Of a DNA stretch of 64,000 nt, positions 1 through 9,514 are shown one piece after another. This DNA is from Mesorhizobium qingshengii (GTDB lineage: Bacteria; Pseudomonadota; Alphaproteobacteria; Rhizobiales; Rhizobiaceae). Positions within the stretch are counted from its first letter, which is position 1. Each line of letters starts with the position of its first letter. The position numbers and the translations under genes were made by a program. Location of the stretch: assembly GCF_027563465.1 (NCBI RefSeq), contig NZ_JAPFQA010000001.1:62001-126000 (forward strand), read 5' to 3'. Below the pieces are notes generated by a model that had not been told where the DNA came from, did not search any database, and worked only from the letters and a program-made list of their open reading frames with translations.

Positions 1-776
1 TCGAGCAGGAGAAGGTCCCGGCGGCAAGGCGCCCGCCGCGGTCCGCCCTGCCGGTGCTGCGCGTGGAGAACATTCGCATGGGCAGCATTGTCAACAACAT
101 GTCGTTCTCGATCTTCCCTGGTGAGATCACAGGCTTGGCGGGTTTGATCGGGTCGGGCAGGAGTGAAGTCGCCAAGGTCATCATGGGACACACAAAGCGC
201 AATTTCGGCGGCGGTCGTATCTGGCTTGACGGTCGCGAAGTCCGCTACGGCCTCCCGGCCCAGGCGGTCGCTGACGGCATCGCCTACATCAGTGAAGACC
301 GCAAGCTCGACGGTTTCTTCGACACGCTGAGCGTGGCGGAAAACATCGGCCTGGGTTGGCTGGCCAAGTTCGGAGGTCGTCGCTTCCTTGCGCCACGGGC
401 GAAGATGCGAACCTTGGCGCGGGAATGGGTGGATAGGCTCTCGATCCGCAGCATCGGCGTCGAACGACCGGTTTTGTATCTTTCCGGCGGCAACCAACAG
501 AAGGTGGTCATTGCCAAATCCCTCATTCAGAAGCCGAAGCTGGTCATCTTCGACGAGCCGACGCGCGGCGTGGATGTCGGGGCAATCGCCGAGATACGTC
601 AGATCATCCGCAGCTTTGCCGACAGCGGTGCCGGCGTCATTTTGATATCGTCATATCTGCCGGAAATTCTGGAGACCTGCGACCGGATTTTGGTCGCCAA
701 GAGCGGCACGATTGCCGCCGAGTTCTCAAGGGCCGAGGCAAGCGCCGCCAGTATCCTCAATGCCGCGATCCACTGA
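1..776 (+). CDS. Sugar ABC transporter ATP-binding protein, C-terminal part (5' end outside window)
   Basis: This is the second ABC domain of a ribose/galactose-type (RbsA/MglA family) ATPase, which energises uptake of a sugar or sugar-like solute through an inner-membrane permease. The frame is open from base 3, so the gene starts upstream of the window. The degenerate Walker A typical of the second RbsA domain (LIGSGRSE) is visible, followed by the signature LSGGNQQKVVIAKSL and a Walker B with DEPTRGVDVGA, all diagnostic of carbohydrate family CUT2 ATPases. A GTG at 54 is not a real start because family homology continues upstream. No permease or binding protein follows, so the rest of the transporter must lie to the left. 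Solute unknown. Confidence 0.9.
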   Translation, partial: EQEKVPAARRPPRSALPVLRVENIRMGSIVNNMSFSIFPGEITGLAGLIGSGRSEVAKVIMGHTKRNFGGGRIWLDGREVRYGLPAQAVADGIAYISEDRKLDGFFDTLSVAENIGLGWLAKFGGRRFLAPRAKMRTLAREWVDRLSIRSIGVERPVLYLSGGNQQKVVIAKSLIQKPKLVIFDEPTRGVDVGAIAEIRQIIRSFADSGAGVILISSYLPEILETCDRILVAKSGTIAAEFSRAEASAASILNAAIH

Positions 777-933
777 GCGAGTCGCGGTCTGGTGAGACGC
801 GGCAGAGCGGGACAGTCCATTTGATAGGTCAATGCATGTTATTAACTGGCTCGATAGTGAATTTTAGGCTGACGCTCGCACGCCGAGAGTGCGACCATCG
901 ACAGGTCGTGGCCAGCTGCCCGGCGAGGTCTCG

Positions 934-2511
934 ATGATAGACGGCACTGTCCAGCCTTTCGCCTTGACGCTCGAGAAGTTTCTCGAGCACGCCGCCAAAT
1001 GGCATCCTCAAGCGCAGGTGGTGACCGGACGCGCGGACGGCAAATCCGATCGAATTGGATATTCCGCGTTGAAGGATCGCAGCTTGCGGATCTCGGCGGT
1101 GCTGCAGAGCTTCGGCATAGGCGCCGGGGACCGGATCGCGACACTCGCCTGGAACACCCAGGCTCATATCGAGGTCTGGTACGCCTGCATGGGCATGGGC
1201 GCTGTCTGCCACACACTCAATCCGCGGCTGACAGGCGGCCAACTCGCCGCCATGGCAAGCATGTCCAAGGCGCGCATCCTGATCGTAAGTGCGGATCTCC
1301 TGCCCCTGGGCGCTGAAATCGTCGGTGCCGCAACAGCGATCGAGCGGATCTGGGTGATCGACGGGGAAAGCGACTTCGTCGTCGAAGCGCCGCTTTGCTC
1401 GCTCGACCTGCTGATCGCCCAGTCGCGGGGCGAGGCGACCTGGGGCGATTTCGAGGAGACGTCGCCCTGCGGGCTCTGTTTCACTTCGGGCACGACCGGT
1501 GCCCCCAAAGGCGTCACCTATACGCATCGCTCGAGCTTTCTCCACACGCTGCGGCTGTTGCAGGCCGATGTGATGGCGATCTCGGGTGCCGATAGCGTGC
1601 TTGCCGTCGTGCCGATGTTTCATGCCAACGCCTGGGGCCTTCCATTCGCGGTGCCGGCAGTGGGCGGCAAGCTGGTTTTGCCGGGACGCAAGATGGACGG
1701 CGCCAGTCTGGCCCGCCTGATTGTGGAGGAAGAGGTGACAATGGCGGTAGGCGTTCCGACAGTCTGGCTGGGCCTCGTCGAGCATGCCGAAGCAACCGGC
1801 ATAACCATGCCAACGCTCAAGCGCATTACCGTCGGAGGAGCCCCGATCGCGCCGGCACTGATGGAGCGGATCGAAAGCCGCCTCGGGGTGAAAGTGCAGA
1901 CAAGTTGGGGAATGACCGAGCTCTCCCCCTCCGGTACGGTGGCGCCGCTTTTCGAGCGATCGCAAGCGGCGCTCTCCGGCCGCCCTGCCATCGGCGTCGA
2001 TCTGTTGCTCACCGACGCCGATGGACAGGCGTTGCCCGGGCAGCGCGGTGTCGAAGGGCAGCTGCGCGTACGCGGCGCTGCAGTCGTTGAACGCTATTTT
2101 GGAGAACAGGACAGGGCGAGCGACGCGGATGGCTGGTTTGCGACAGGCGATCTCGCGCGCATCGACGAACAGGGCAATCTTGTCATCACGGGCCGCGTCA
2201 AGGACCTGATCAAATCCGGCGGCGAATGGATCAACCCGGCCGAGATCGAGGCGGTGATCGGCTCTCTCCCGGAGGTCGGGCTCGCGGCGGTGATTGGTCG
2301 GCCGGATCCGAAATGGGGTGAGCGCCCGATCTTGTTGATCGAGATGCGCGAGGCGCAGGTGATCAGCGATGAAGACCTGCTGGCTTGCCTGCACGGGCAT
2401 GTCGCGTCCTGGTGGATTCCTGATGCGATCTATCGCCTGCCACGCATGCCCCTTGCCGCCACCGGCAAGATCGACAAGATCCGACTGCGAGCCGAGTACG
2501 GCAGCGGTTGA
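934..2511 (+). CDS. Acyl-CoA synthetase (AMP-dependent ligase)
   Basis: Activates a carboxylic acid to its acyl-CoA through an acyl-adenylate. The 525-residue product has the P-loop-like motif TSGTTGAPKG, the TSWGMTE motif and the hinge region (WFATGDLARID, then GRVKDLIKSGGEWI), with the late catalytic lysine in PLAATGKIDK. It resembles medium- or long-chain fatty-acyl-CoA synthetases (FadD/AlkK-like). ATG 934 is preferred because GGCGAGG lies about 5 bases upstream; an in-frame GTG at 889 would add 15 residues without a clear ribosome site. It is followed by an SDR and a thiolase on the same strand, so the three probably activate and beta-oxidise an acid. The substrate is not evident. Confidence 0.9.
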   Translation: MIDGTVQPFALTLEKFLEHAAKWHPQAQVVTGRADGKSDRIGYSALKDRSLRISAVLQSFGIGAGDRIATLAWNTQAHIEVWYACMGMGAVCHTLNPRLTGGQLAAMASMSKARILIVSADLLPLGAEIVGAATAIERIWVIDGESDFVVEAPLCSLDLLIAQSRGEATWGDFEETSPCGLCFTSGTTGAPKGVTYTHRSSFLHTLRLLQADVMAISGADSVLAVVPMFHANAWGLPFAVPAVGGKLVLPGRKMDGASLARLIVEEEVTMAVGVPTVWLGLVEHAEATGITMPTLKRITVGGAPIAPALMERIESRLGVKVQTSWGMTELSPSGTVAPLFERSQAALSGRPAIGVDLLLTDADGQALPGQRGVEGQLRVRGAAVVERYFGEQDRASDADGWFATGDLARIDEQGNLVITGRVKDLIKSGGEWINPAEIEAVIGSLPEVGLAAVIGRPDPKWGERPILLIEMREAQVISDEDLLACLHGHVASWWIPDAIYRLPRMPLAATGKIDKIRLRAEYGSG

Positions 2512-2597
2512 TGTGACGGCTTACCAAGTCTCTTCGAGAGCCCCCAACCGCCGAGCACACCGGCGGCAGTTCCAGTCAGATCAGAGGTTGCAGCCGA

Positions 2598-3491
2598 ATG
2601 TCCGTAAAGGGAAGAATTGCGATCATCACCGGTGCGGGAGGAGGGCTTGGGCGCGCCCATGCCCTTTTCCTCGCGCGCCAAGGGGCCAAGGTGGTCGTCA
2701 ACGATGTGTCGTATGAGGCGGCCAACCGCGTCGCGACAGAAATAGCCGCCGCGGGTCATGACGCCGTTGCCATCGCCGCGTCGGTGACCGACGAGGCCGC
2801 CGTCGCAGCAATGATCGCGCGGACGATTGAGCATTGGGGCCGCGTAGACATCCTGATCAACAACGCTGGCATATTGCGTGACAAGAGCTTCGCGAAGATG
2901 AGCCTCGAGGACTTCCGTCTGTTGATCGATGTCCATCTGATGGGAGCGGTGATCTGCACCAAGGCGGTATGGGACATCATGCGCGAGCAGCGCCATGGCC
3001 GGATCGTGATGACCACGTCCTCGTCCGGGCTTTACGGCAATTTCGGCCAGGCGAACTACGGCGCCGCCAAGATGGCGCTGGTCGGACTGATGCAGACCCT
3101 GGCGATCGAGGGCGACAAATACGGTATTCGGGTCAATTGCCTGGCTCCGACGGCCGCAACGCAGATGACGGATGGCTTGCTGTCCGAAAGACACCTGAGC
3201 TTGCTCGATCCGGCGCTGGTCAGCCCCGGATTGCTGGCGCTCGTCGGTGAGGACGCTCCCACTCATGCGATCCTGTGCGCCGGCGCGGGCCATTTCGCCC
3301 GGGCGAATGTCACCCTCACGCACGGCCTCCATATCGGCGCCGGCGAAGACGCCGGCGAGGAAGTAATCCGCAATTGGGATGCGATATCCGAGCGCGCCGG
3401 CGAGATCGTCCCTGACTACGGTTTCACCCAGGCCGAGCACGAACTTGCCAGCGCCGAGGCGGCAGCCCCGTCAATTGCGAGGCAGCGTTGA
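2598..3491 (+). CDS. SDR oxidoreductase, probable 3-hydroxyacyl-CoA dehydrogenase
   Basis: Short-chain dehydrogenase of 297 residues with the cofactor motif [11 protein letters not shown], the NNAG motif and the catalytic Ser and Tyr-x3-Lys (YGAAK). The N-terminal [11 protein letters not shown] with [11 protein letters not shown] and the [14 protein letters not shown] segment match the dehydrogenase half of peroxisomal multifunctional enzyme type 2 (FOX2-like), so oxidation of a 3-hydroxyacyl-CoA is the most likely reaction. It lies 86 bases after the acyl-CoA synthetase, and its TGA overlaps the ATG of the thiolase, which suggests translational coupling. The hydratase partner is not present in the window. 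Confidence 0.85.
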   Translation: MSVKGRIAIITGAGGGLGRAHALFLARQGAKVVVNDVSYEAANRVATEIAAAGHDAVAIAASVTDEAAVAAMIARTIEHWGRVDILINNAGILRDKSFAKMSLEDFRLLIDVHLMGAVICTKAVWDIMREQRHGRIVMTTSSSGLYGNFGQANYGAAKMALVGLMQTLAIEGDKYGIRVNCLAPTAATQMTDGLLSERHLSLLDPALVSPGLLALVGEDAPTHAILCAGAGHFARANVTLTHGLHIGAGEDAGEEVIRNWDAISERAGEIVPDYGFTQAEHELASAEAAAPSIARQR

Positions 3492-4663
3492 TGCGCGACG
3501 CGGTCATCGTATCGACGGCGCGGACGCCGATCGGACGCGCCTATCGCGGTGCGTTCAACCATACGCCGTCGCCCACGCTTGCGGCCCACGCCCTCACCGC
3601 GGCTGCCCAACGCGCCGGCGTCGCGCCCGAGGAGGTCGAGGATTGCGTGCTGGGCTGCTCCTTGCCGCAGGGTGTGCAGCAGACGATCGGCCGGATGGCG
3701 GCATTGCGTGCTGGCTTCCCCGTATCGGTGCCGGGCATGACGATGGACCGGCAATGTTCGTCCGGCTTGGTGACCATCGCCACGGCGGCCAAGCAGATCA
3801 TCGTCGATCGGATGGACATCATCGTTGCCGGCGGGGTGGAATCGATCTCGCTTGTCCAGACGCCCGAACTACGAACCACTCCCGACCCGGCGCTGGCCGC
3901 GATGCATCCTGATGCGTACATGCCGATGCTCGAGACCGCGGAGGTCGTCGCGCGGCGCTACGGCATCGCGCGCGATGCCTGCGACCTCTATGCGCTCGGC
4001 TCGCAGCAACGCACCGCGGCAGCTCAGGATGCCGGGCGGTTCGACGCCGAGATCGTGCCTGTGAAGACGACGATGAAGAAAGTGGACAAGACCAGCAAGG
4101 AGGTCACCTTTCACGAAGTCGCTCTCGACCGGGACGAGGGGATGAGGCCCGACACGACGCTCGCAGGACTTGCCGCGCTAACGCCGGTGATGCCCGGCGG
4201 TACGGTCACGGCCGGGAATGCCAGCCAGCTTTCCGATGGCGCCTCGGCTTGCGTTGTCATGGAGGCGCGCCTGGCGGAGCGACGCGGCCTCAGCCCGCTC
4301 GGGCGGTATGTCGGCATGGCCGTGGCCGGCACCAAACCGGACGAAATGGGCATCGGTCCGGTCTTTGCCGTGCCGCGCCTGCTTGGACGCTTCGGGCTCT
4401 CGCCGGACGACATCGGTCTCTGGGAGATCAATGAGGCCTTCGCCGTGCAGGTGCTTTATTGTCGCGACCGGCTGGGCATCCCCGACGAACGGCTCAACGT
4501 CAATGGCGGCGCGATTTCGATCGGCCATCCCTATGGCATGTCCGGCGCAAGAATGGTTGGCCACGCCCTTCTTGAAGGCAAGCGGCGCGGCGTGCGGTAC
4601 GTCGTGGTCTCCATGTGTGTGGGTGGAGGCATGGGGGCGGCAGGGCTTTTCGAGGTCCTGTAG
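3491..4663 (+). CDS. Thiolase / acetyl-CoA acyltransferase
   Basis: Thiolase of 390 residues that would cleave a 3-ketoacyl-CoA with CoA, or run in reverse. The nucleophilic cysteine is in DRQCSSGL near residue 90; the HEAF-type region appears as NEAFAVQ, followed by [16 protein letters not shown] (active-site His) and the second cysteine in [12 protein letters not shown]. The ATG at 3491 shares its A with the stop of the upstream SDR; a TTG at 3488 is one codon earlier and less likely. It is the last gene of the acyl-CoA synthetase-SDR-thiolase run. Chain-length preference cannot be read from sequence. Confidence 0.92.
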   Translation: MRDAVIVSTARTPIGRAYRGAFNHTPSPTLAAHALTAAAQRAGVAPEEVEDCVLGCSLPQGVQQTIGRMAALRAGFPVSVPGMTMDRQCSSGLVTIATAAKQIIVDRMDIIVAGGVESISLVQTPELRTTPDPALAAMHPDAYMPMLETAEVVARRYGIARDACDLYALGSQQRTAAAQDAGRFDAEIVPVKTTMKKVDKTSKEVTFHEVALDRDEGMRPDTTLAGLAALTPVMPGGTVTAGNASQLSDGASACVVMEARLAERRGLSPLGRYVGMAVAGTKPDEMGIGPVFAVPRLLGRFGLSPDDIGLWEINEAFAVQVLYCRDRLGIPDERLNVNGGAISIGHPYGMSGARMVGHALLEGKRRGVRYVVVSMCVGGGMGAAGLFEVL

Positions 4664-4876
4664 AGCTGCTTGCCGCGGAGCGTTCGGGCCGCCACATCAT
4701 ACGAGAACGAACGAAGAGGGACGATACGGACCAGTGCGCGATTTGGGTGCTGACTGGCGGCGCAAGAATAAGATCGGCGGGACGAGGCGACCCTTGCGAA
4801 CGGCGACACCAACAAAGTGGCGCCGTACCCGGCGGTGATCTTGGCCCCAAAGCCCGGCGTGGCTAGAGTTCGGAGC

Positions 4877-5260
4877 ATGCTGAACGCCATTCACCACGTC
4901 GCGCTAATCTGCACTGACTACGACCGGTCGCGACGTTTCTACGTCGAACTCCTCGGCCTCGATCTGATCCGGGAGGTCTATCGGGAAGAACGGCAGTCAT
5001 GGAAGGCCGACTTGCGAATCGGTTCCGCCCAGTTGGAATTGTTCTCCTTCCCCACCCCAGCGATGCGGCCGTCGTATCCAGAGGCGACAGGTCTGCGGCA
5101 TCTGGCATTCGCCGTGGCGAATCTCGATCTCGTCATTATGCGCCTGGAGGCCGCCGGCGTTGCCGTTGAGCCAATCAGGATCGACCCATACACGAGTCAA
5201 CGGTTTACCTTTTTCCGCGACCCGGATGGATTGCCGCTCGAACTATGCGAAGCCCAATAA
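4877..5260 (+). CDS. VOC (glyoxalase/bleomycin-resistance) superfamily protein
   Basis: A 127-residue single-domain metal-binding VOC fold protein. It begins AIHHVALICTDYDRSRRFY, has the glyoxalase-like GLRHLAFAV and ends with FFRDPDGLPLELCE, the classic two beta-alpha-beta-beta-beta modules with likely metal ligands at the first His, the central His and the last Glu. It resembles the small YaeR/GloA2-type VOC proteins. Start at ATG 4877, with a CGGAG 4 bases upstream; longer readings from 4817 add low-complexity sequence without family support. It stands alone, 213 bases after the thiolase. Substrate unknown. Confidence 0.85.
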   Translation: MLNAIHHVALICTDYDRSRRFYVELLGLDLIREVYREERQSWKADLRIGSAQLELFSFPTPAMRPSYPEATGLRHLAFAVANLDLVIMRLEAAGVAVEPIRIDPYTSQRFTFFRDPDGLPLELCEAQ

Positions 5261-5550
5261 AGAGCTGTTTTCCCCTTTCACGACCACGTCGTCGCAGGTG
5301 GGAACACCACTGCTATTGCCTTTTGAGAACTGCAGGTTTGCGATCGCCCTGAGATAGGCGAATGCACCGGGCTTCGCCCCCGAATACTACGGTCGCGAAT
5401 TCATTGACATCTGCCGTTGCAAGTTCCAAGCAACATTGTTGTCGCCGACCAAATACCTGCCCGGGCGCTGTGCACTGGCGGTCTCATCGGTATCGGCGGA
5501 GCCGCGAATCTGTGCTAAGCCGCCGCCCGAACAACCAAAGGACGACACCA

Positions 5551-5784
5551 GTGAGCGAACTGAACGTGGCCGAGGCGACCGAAAGTATCTATGCCTCGCT
5601 CAGAGCGGACAATGCCGACATCGACGCACATATCGCAGCGCTCAAGGCCGCGCTGACGCGAGAGGGGATAAAACAGGCGGTATTCGATCCCAGCAGATTG
5701 GCGCAGAACAACCGCTCGGGCCGCAAGCTGATGCAGGCTTATTTTCGGCAGCGCGGCGTGAGCGTCAGGTTTTCGGACCAGTAG
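5551..5784 (+). CDS. Small hypothetical protein, 77 residues
   Basis: GTG start with AAAGGA about 8 bases upstream. The product is charged and helical in appearance, beginning SELNVAEATESIYASLRAD and ending with a basic segment NNRSGRKLMQAYFRQRG. I do not recognise the family. The longer frame from 5362 has an Arg/Ser/Pro-rich N-terminus unlike a real protein, so the short form is preferred. It runs toward the minus-strand ABC permease, with 33 bases between the two stops. Coding status is moderately likely. Confidence 0.5.
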   Translation: MSELNVAEATESIYASLRADNADIDAHIAALKAALTREGIKQAVFDPSRLAQNNRSGRKLMQAYFRQRGVSVRFSDQ

Positions 5785-5817
5785 AGCCGCGCGCGGGCGG
5801 TCTCAAACGCGCCGGCG

Positions 5818-6939
5818 TCAGATCCTGCGGAGCGCGTCAGCGGGGAGAAGGCGCGTGGCGCGCCAGGCCGGATAGAGCGCGCCGAGGGGGCCAGCGATGA
5901 AGACGAAGATCAGCGCCTGCGCGATCGACCAGCCTGACAGGTAAGGCACGATCAGACCCGCCGCGAACTTTGTCTTCGCCGCCATTTCCATTGTCAGGGC
6001 GCCGAGAATGATCCCGATTACCCCGCCGGCTGCGCTCATGATCACGCCTTCGATGAGAATGAGCCGAAGAATCCGCCGCGGCGACCAGCCAAGCGCTGCG
6101 AGAACTCCAATCTCGAACGTCCGTTCATTCACGGCCATCAGAAGTGTATTGGCAATGGCGACACAGGCCATCACCATGACAACCAGTGAAATTGTCCGGG
6201 CAATCGCCTGAAGCAGATCGAAGACGCGGATGCTGCTGGCGAACTGCTCGGTGTCGCCGACCTCGAACCCCGGCGCGGCTGTGACGAGCCTGGTTCGGGC
6301 AACAGCGATATCGTTCTTGTCGAGCGGGCGCTTCAGCCTCACCTCGAACAAGGTAAACACGTCCTCCCGCGACAGGAGTTGCTGCAGCCCTTCGAGCGGA
6401 ACGATCGCGCTGTTCTGGTTCAGTATGGACGAGAACGACGCGATGCCGACAACCGTATAGGGCTGGAACTGGAGCTCGACAGTATCACCGACCCGTTTGT
6501 CCAATGCGCTGGCGATCGACTCGCCAAGGATCACGGACCACTGGTCCCCCGATGCAGGGATGCGTCCCGCCAGGAGGTGTATGTCCTTCCACAGGAAGCT
6601 GCCGCTCGGCCAGCCGGCCATGACAATGTTCGCGGCGTCGTCAGCAGTGGTGATGTTCAGGAGAACGCCTGACACGGCCTCGACGTTTGGCACCCCCGAA
6701 AGCGCCGGGCCCAGCGACGTAGGTACGGTGCTGCTCACCAGGTTGAACGCGCTGCGCTGGCTTACCACCAAATCCGCACCGTTCTCATCGATTCCCGATG
6801 CAAACGAGTGCTGGACGCCAGCGGTCAGGCCGGTCAGTGCCACAAACCCCGCCACCGCCAAGGCGATGCCGAGAACCGTGAGCAGGGTGCGAAGCGGACG
6901 CGCAATGAGACCGCGCAAGGGAAGGGTCAGCTCTGTCAT
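5818..6939 (-). CDS. ABC transporter permease, MacB/FtsX type
   Basis: Inner-membrane protein of 373 residues with the FtsX/MacB topology: one N-terminal helix (RTLLTVLGIALAVAGFVAL), a periplasmic domain of about 200 residues, and three C-terminal helices (VVMVMACVAIANTLLMAV, the GVIMSAAGGVIGIILGAL region, and the last one near YLSGWSIAQALIFVFIAG). The cytoplasmic NERTFEIGVLAALGWSPRRI is the coupling loop typical of this family. MacB-type permeases move substrates from the periplasm or outer leaflet by mechanotransmission or extract lipids from membranes. The gene lies 3 bases after its ATPase and ends the polyketide synthase operon, so the operon product is its likely cargo (inference). Confidence 0.88.
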   Translation of the reverse strand: MTELTLPLRGLIARPLRTLLTVLGIALAVAGFVALTGLTAGVQHSFASGIDENGADLVVSQRSAFNLVSSTVPTSLGPALSGVPNVEAVSGVLLNITTADDAANIVMAGWPSGSFLWKDIHLLAGRIPASGDQWSVILGESIASALDKRVGDTVELQFQPYTVVGIASFSSILNQNSAIVPLEGLQQLLSREDVFTLFEVRLKRPLDKNDIAVARTRLVTAAPGFEVGDTEQFASSIRVFDLLQAIARTISLVVMVMACVAIANTLLMAVNERTFEIGVLAALGWSPRRILRLILIEGVIMSAAGGVIGIILGALTMEMAAKTKFAAGLIVPYLSGWSIAQALIFVFIAGPLGALYPAWRATRLLPADALRRI

Positions 6940-6942
6940 GGG

Positions 6943-7656
6943 TCAGCGGATCCGCGACGCCGGCGCGGGCGTCGACATCGCCGCCATTCCGCTGTCCGAG
7001 CGGATGCGGCCGTCGGAGATCTCGACTCGCCGGCCGCACAGTGCGGCCACGTCCTCGTCATGCGTCACCACGATCACCGCGGTACCGAATTCGCGATGCA
7101 CGTTGCCAATGATGCTCATCACCGATTGGCTCGTCTGCACGTCGAGGCTTCCTGTCGGCTCGTCCGCCACGAGAAGCTTCGGACGGTTGGCCAGCGCGCG
7201 GGCAATTGCAAGCCGCTGGCGTTCGCCGCCCGAAAGCTCGGCCGGCCGGAGCGTAGCGCGCTCGGCAAGACCGAAATGTGCCAGAAGTTCGAGCGCGCGA
7301 ACACGACGCTGCCGCGCTCCGCCGAGGTTTCCCAGCAAAGCCACCTCGATGTTCTCGCGCGCCGACAAGGACTGGAGCAGGGAGAAATTCTGGAACACAA
7401 TCCCGATCTTGCTGGCCCGGACGGCTGCCCATGCAGCCCTGCCGTTGACGGCCCGACCTTCGAACCGAACTTCGCCGCGCGTCGGCCGGTCAAGCCCACA
7501 GATCAGGTTCAGGATCGTCGACTTGCCGCTCCCGCTGCGGCCGACAATGGCGACGGTCTCGTCATTGCCGATCGCGAGCGACACATCGTCAACGGCGACA
7601 ATGCGGCCACCGTCGAAGTCGCGGCCCACATTGCTCAATTCGACGAGGGGGGGCAT
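6943..7656 (-). CDS. ABC transporter ATP-binding protein (LolD/MacB-type)
   Basis: ATPase of 237 residues with Walker A GRSGSGKST, a Q-loop in VFQNFSLL, signature LSGGERQRLAIARALA, Walker B LLVADEPTGSLD and a switch His in VVTHDED. The signature and the 'NFSLL' Q-loop place it with the MacB/LolD ATPases that partner FtsX-fold permeases, which is what the next gene encodes. ATG 7656 gives the usual LVELSNV start; the frame is open to 7746, but that would overlap the upstream gene by about 70 bases. Part of the operon with the periplasmic protein and the polyketide synthase. Confidence 0.9.
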   Translation of the reverse strand: MPPLVELSNVGRDFDGGRIVAVDDVSLAIGNDETVAIVGRSGSGKSTILNLICGLDRPTRGEVRFEGRAVNGRAAWAAVRASKIGIVFQNFSLLQSLSARENIEVALLGNLGGARQRRVRALELLAHFGLAERATLRPAELSGGERQRLAIARALANRPKLLVADEPTGSLDVQTSQSVMSIIGNVHREFGTAVIVVTHDEDVAALCGRRVEISDGRIRSDSGMAAMSTPAPASRIR

Positions 7657-7672
7657 GAGCACGAGCGAGAAG

Positions 7673-8287
7673 TCATACCCGGCCTTTCCTGAGATCGACG
7701 ACAAGCGCGGGGATCGAGCCGCCATTGCCGGCGAGCCGTTGGCCAATGCGGTCCCGCTGCTGCACGGTCACGGAGCCGCCGTCGACAAAGACATCGCCGA
7801 TGCAGAGTTGTCCGCGGCAGTGGCGGACACGCCAGTCCACGGATGTTGGGCCGTGGAGCGGCCGGCGGAATTCGCTGCGCACCAGGATGTCGCCGTTGGC
7901 CAGGGCCTTTGTGCCGATCACGGTGAACGTCTTGTCCTGCGTCCGCTCCAGCCTGTCGGCCAGCCTGTGCGCGATAGCATAAAGAAGCGCATCGATCACC
8001 GCGGCGCGGTCGTCCGCACTCGCCCGGCGCCAATACGTCCCGAGCACGGCTTGCGCGATCCCCCTACCGTCGAACGCCGCGGAGATGGAGCGGAGCTGCC
8101 CCTCGGCGGATCCACCGTGCCCAAGCACAACCGCCGCCTGGCGCACGGTCTCAACCAACTTGACCGCGTCGCTCTGCTCATCGGCGGCTGCCGAAAGCGA
8201 TGGGGCGCAGATCGCGAGTAGCATGGGGACAAGCAACAGCCGGGCCAAGGCTGCCCAGCTTGCGTGCGACCATGGGGCTGTCGTCAT
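7673..8287 (-). CDS. MlaC/Ttg2D-like periplasmic phospholipid-binding protein
   Basis: A 204-residue protein with a signal peptide (LLLVPMLLAICAPSLSAAA) and a mature region resembling the MlaC/toluene-tolerance Ttg2D family: helical N-terminus, then an RRASADDRAAVIDALLYAIAHRLADRL segment and the beta region with FTVIGTKALANGDILVRSEF. MlaC proteins ferry lipids across the periplasm. Here the partners are not MlaFEDB but a MacB-like ATPase and permease, encoded directly downstream, and a type III polyketide synthase and sulfotransferase upstream. I infer that it carries the lipid-like product of this operon. Sequence similarity is judged by eye, so the family call is moderate. Confidence 0.7.
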   Translation of the reverse strand: MTTAPWSHASWAALARLLLVPMLLAICAPSLSAAADEQSDAVKLVETVRQAAVVLGHGGSAEGQLRSISAAFDGRGIAQAVLGTYWRRASADDRAAVIDALLYAIAHRLADRLERTQDKTFTVIGTKALANGDILVRSEFRRPLHGPTSVDWRVRHCRGQLCIGDVFVDGGSVTVQQRDRIGQRLAGNGGSIPALVVDLRKGRV

Positions 8288-8296
8288 GATCCCATG

Positions 8297-9514
8297 TCAT
8301 CCAATGCGCGGTTGGCTGTCAATATTGAGCGTCCCGGGAGCCTGCGCCGGCGCATGCCCAAAAGCGGCTGCCAGCGGTGCGAGGCGAGCCACGCGCGCTT
8401 TCTGCCTTTCCGTCAGGTCGGGATGGCGGCTGCGCACCTGTTTGCCAAACGTCGCGGCGACCTGCTGCATCCGCTCCTCACAGCCGCGGGAAAATGGCAG
8501 GCCCAGTTCGCGGTAGATCCGTTTCATCTCGCCCACGGGGTCTGCAGTGAGATCCTGCAGCCGTACTTCCGCGAGGTCGGCGGCTGGAATCTGAGGTCTA
8601 TCTGCCAGATAGTGCATCTCCGTCGCGAGATATTCGTGAGCGATGATCTCCTCCTGCTCGTCCTCGGGCAGTGGCGGCTGCAAGGCGAATGCACGCTGCA
8701 ATTCGCGCGCCAGAAGGAGGTTGGACCGGAACACCACTTCCGGCGAACGGGAGATGTGGACAAACTTGGCGCCCGGGAACAACTCCTGGAGGTAGCGGAC
8801 ACGCGCCGTATGGCTCGGCGACTTGAGCAAAAGTCGCCGCCCGCCTGCAACGAGAGTGAGCTTCTGGACGAAAGCGAACTGATGTGAGCGCCAGCGGCTT
8901 AACTCGTCCGCCGAAAGCCCGTCGAGATCGTGAAATCGATTGAAGAAGGCTTGCCGGCGGGGAAGCACGGCGCGTCCCGCGAGGATGGACATTCCACCCA
9001 GATTGTTCAACGCGAAGTCATCCTCCGCCGGCAGCCTGGCGCCCACCGGCACGACCGCGTCGAGGCGCGTCAACGGCAGCAAGGGGACGAAAACGTAGCG
9101 CAGGAGAGCCCAGCCAAGGACGAATGCCTGAGGCGCCAAGACCTGCGGCCAGCTCGGCGATCTCAGGCCCGGGTCAGCTGCCAGCAGGTTCTGTAAGAAC
9201 GTCGTCCCGGATCGGAAGTAGCCGAGAACGAACACAGGGGCGTTATCCCGCTCCATCGGGGGAGGGCGCAGCCGCAGCCATGCTCCAAGGATCACGCGCT
9301 CCGGCAGGGAGGCGATCGTGTTGATGCCGGAAAGCAGCAGCAGGAGCACTAGGCGCGGCCAATAGGCGGGAGGGATCTGGCCTTCAGCGCGCCATAGGGT
9401 CCTCAGTACGGCGTCAAGAGGCGCCACGCACATAAAGTGCGGATACGGCAAATAGGGCACCAACCAGCGGCCTGCGAAAGCTCGGATGCGGTGTCGCACG
9501 TTGTTCGATGGCAT
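8297..9514 (-). CDS. PAPS-dependent sulfotransferase family protein
   Basis: A 405-residue protein of the bacterial sulfotransferase-3 type. The 5'-phosphosulfate loop is FVLGYFRSGTTFLQNLL, and the 3'-phosphate motif is seen in HISRSPEVVFRSN. An N-terminal hydrophobic segment (YWPRLVLLLLLSGINTIASL) precedes the catalytic domain and could anchor it to the membrane. It would transfer sulfate from PAPS to a hydroxyl, for example a phenol. The ATG at 9514 overlaps the TGA of the polyketide synthase (ATGA), and the next gene follows after 9 bases, so the polyketide is its natural acceptor (inference). The open frame continues to 9751, but that part is antisense-like and overlaps the synthase. Confidence 0.82.
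   Translation of the reverse strand: MPSNNVRHRIRAFAGRWLVPYLPYPHFMCVAPLDAVLRTLWRAEGQIPPAYWPRLVLLLLLSGINTIASLPERVILGAWLRLRPPPMERDNAPVFVLGYFRSGTTFLQNLLAADPGLRSPSWPQVLAPQAFVLGWALLRYVFVPLLPLTRLDAVVPVGARLPAEDDFALNNLGGMSILAGRAVLPRRQAFFNRFHDLDGLSADELSRWRSHQFAFVQKLTLVAGGRRLLLKSPSHTARVRYLQELFPGAKFVHISRSPEVVFRSNLLLARELQRAFALQPPLPEDEQEEIIAHEYLATEMHYLADRPQIPAADLAEVRLQDLTADPVGEMKRIYRELGLPFSRGCEERMQQVAATFGKQVRSRHPDLTERQKARVARLAPLAAAFGHAPAQAPGTLNIDSQPRIG

Noticed and set aside
829..2400. A 523-codon minus-strand frame over the acyl-CoA synthetase
   Set aside because: Antisense shadow; the plus-strand protein has all ligase motifs.
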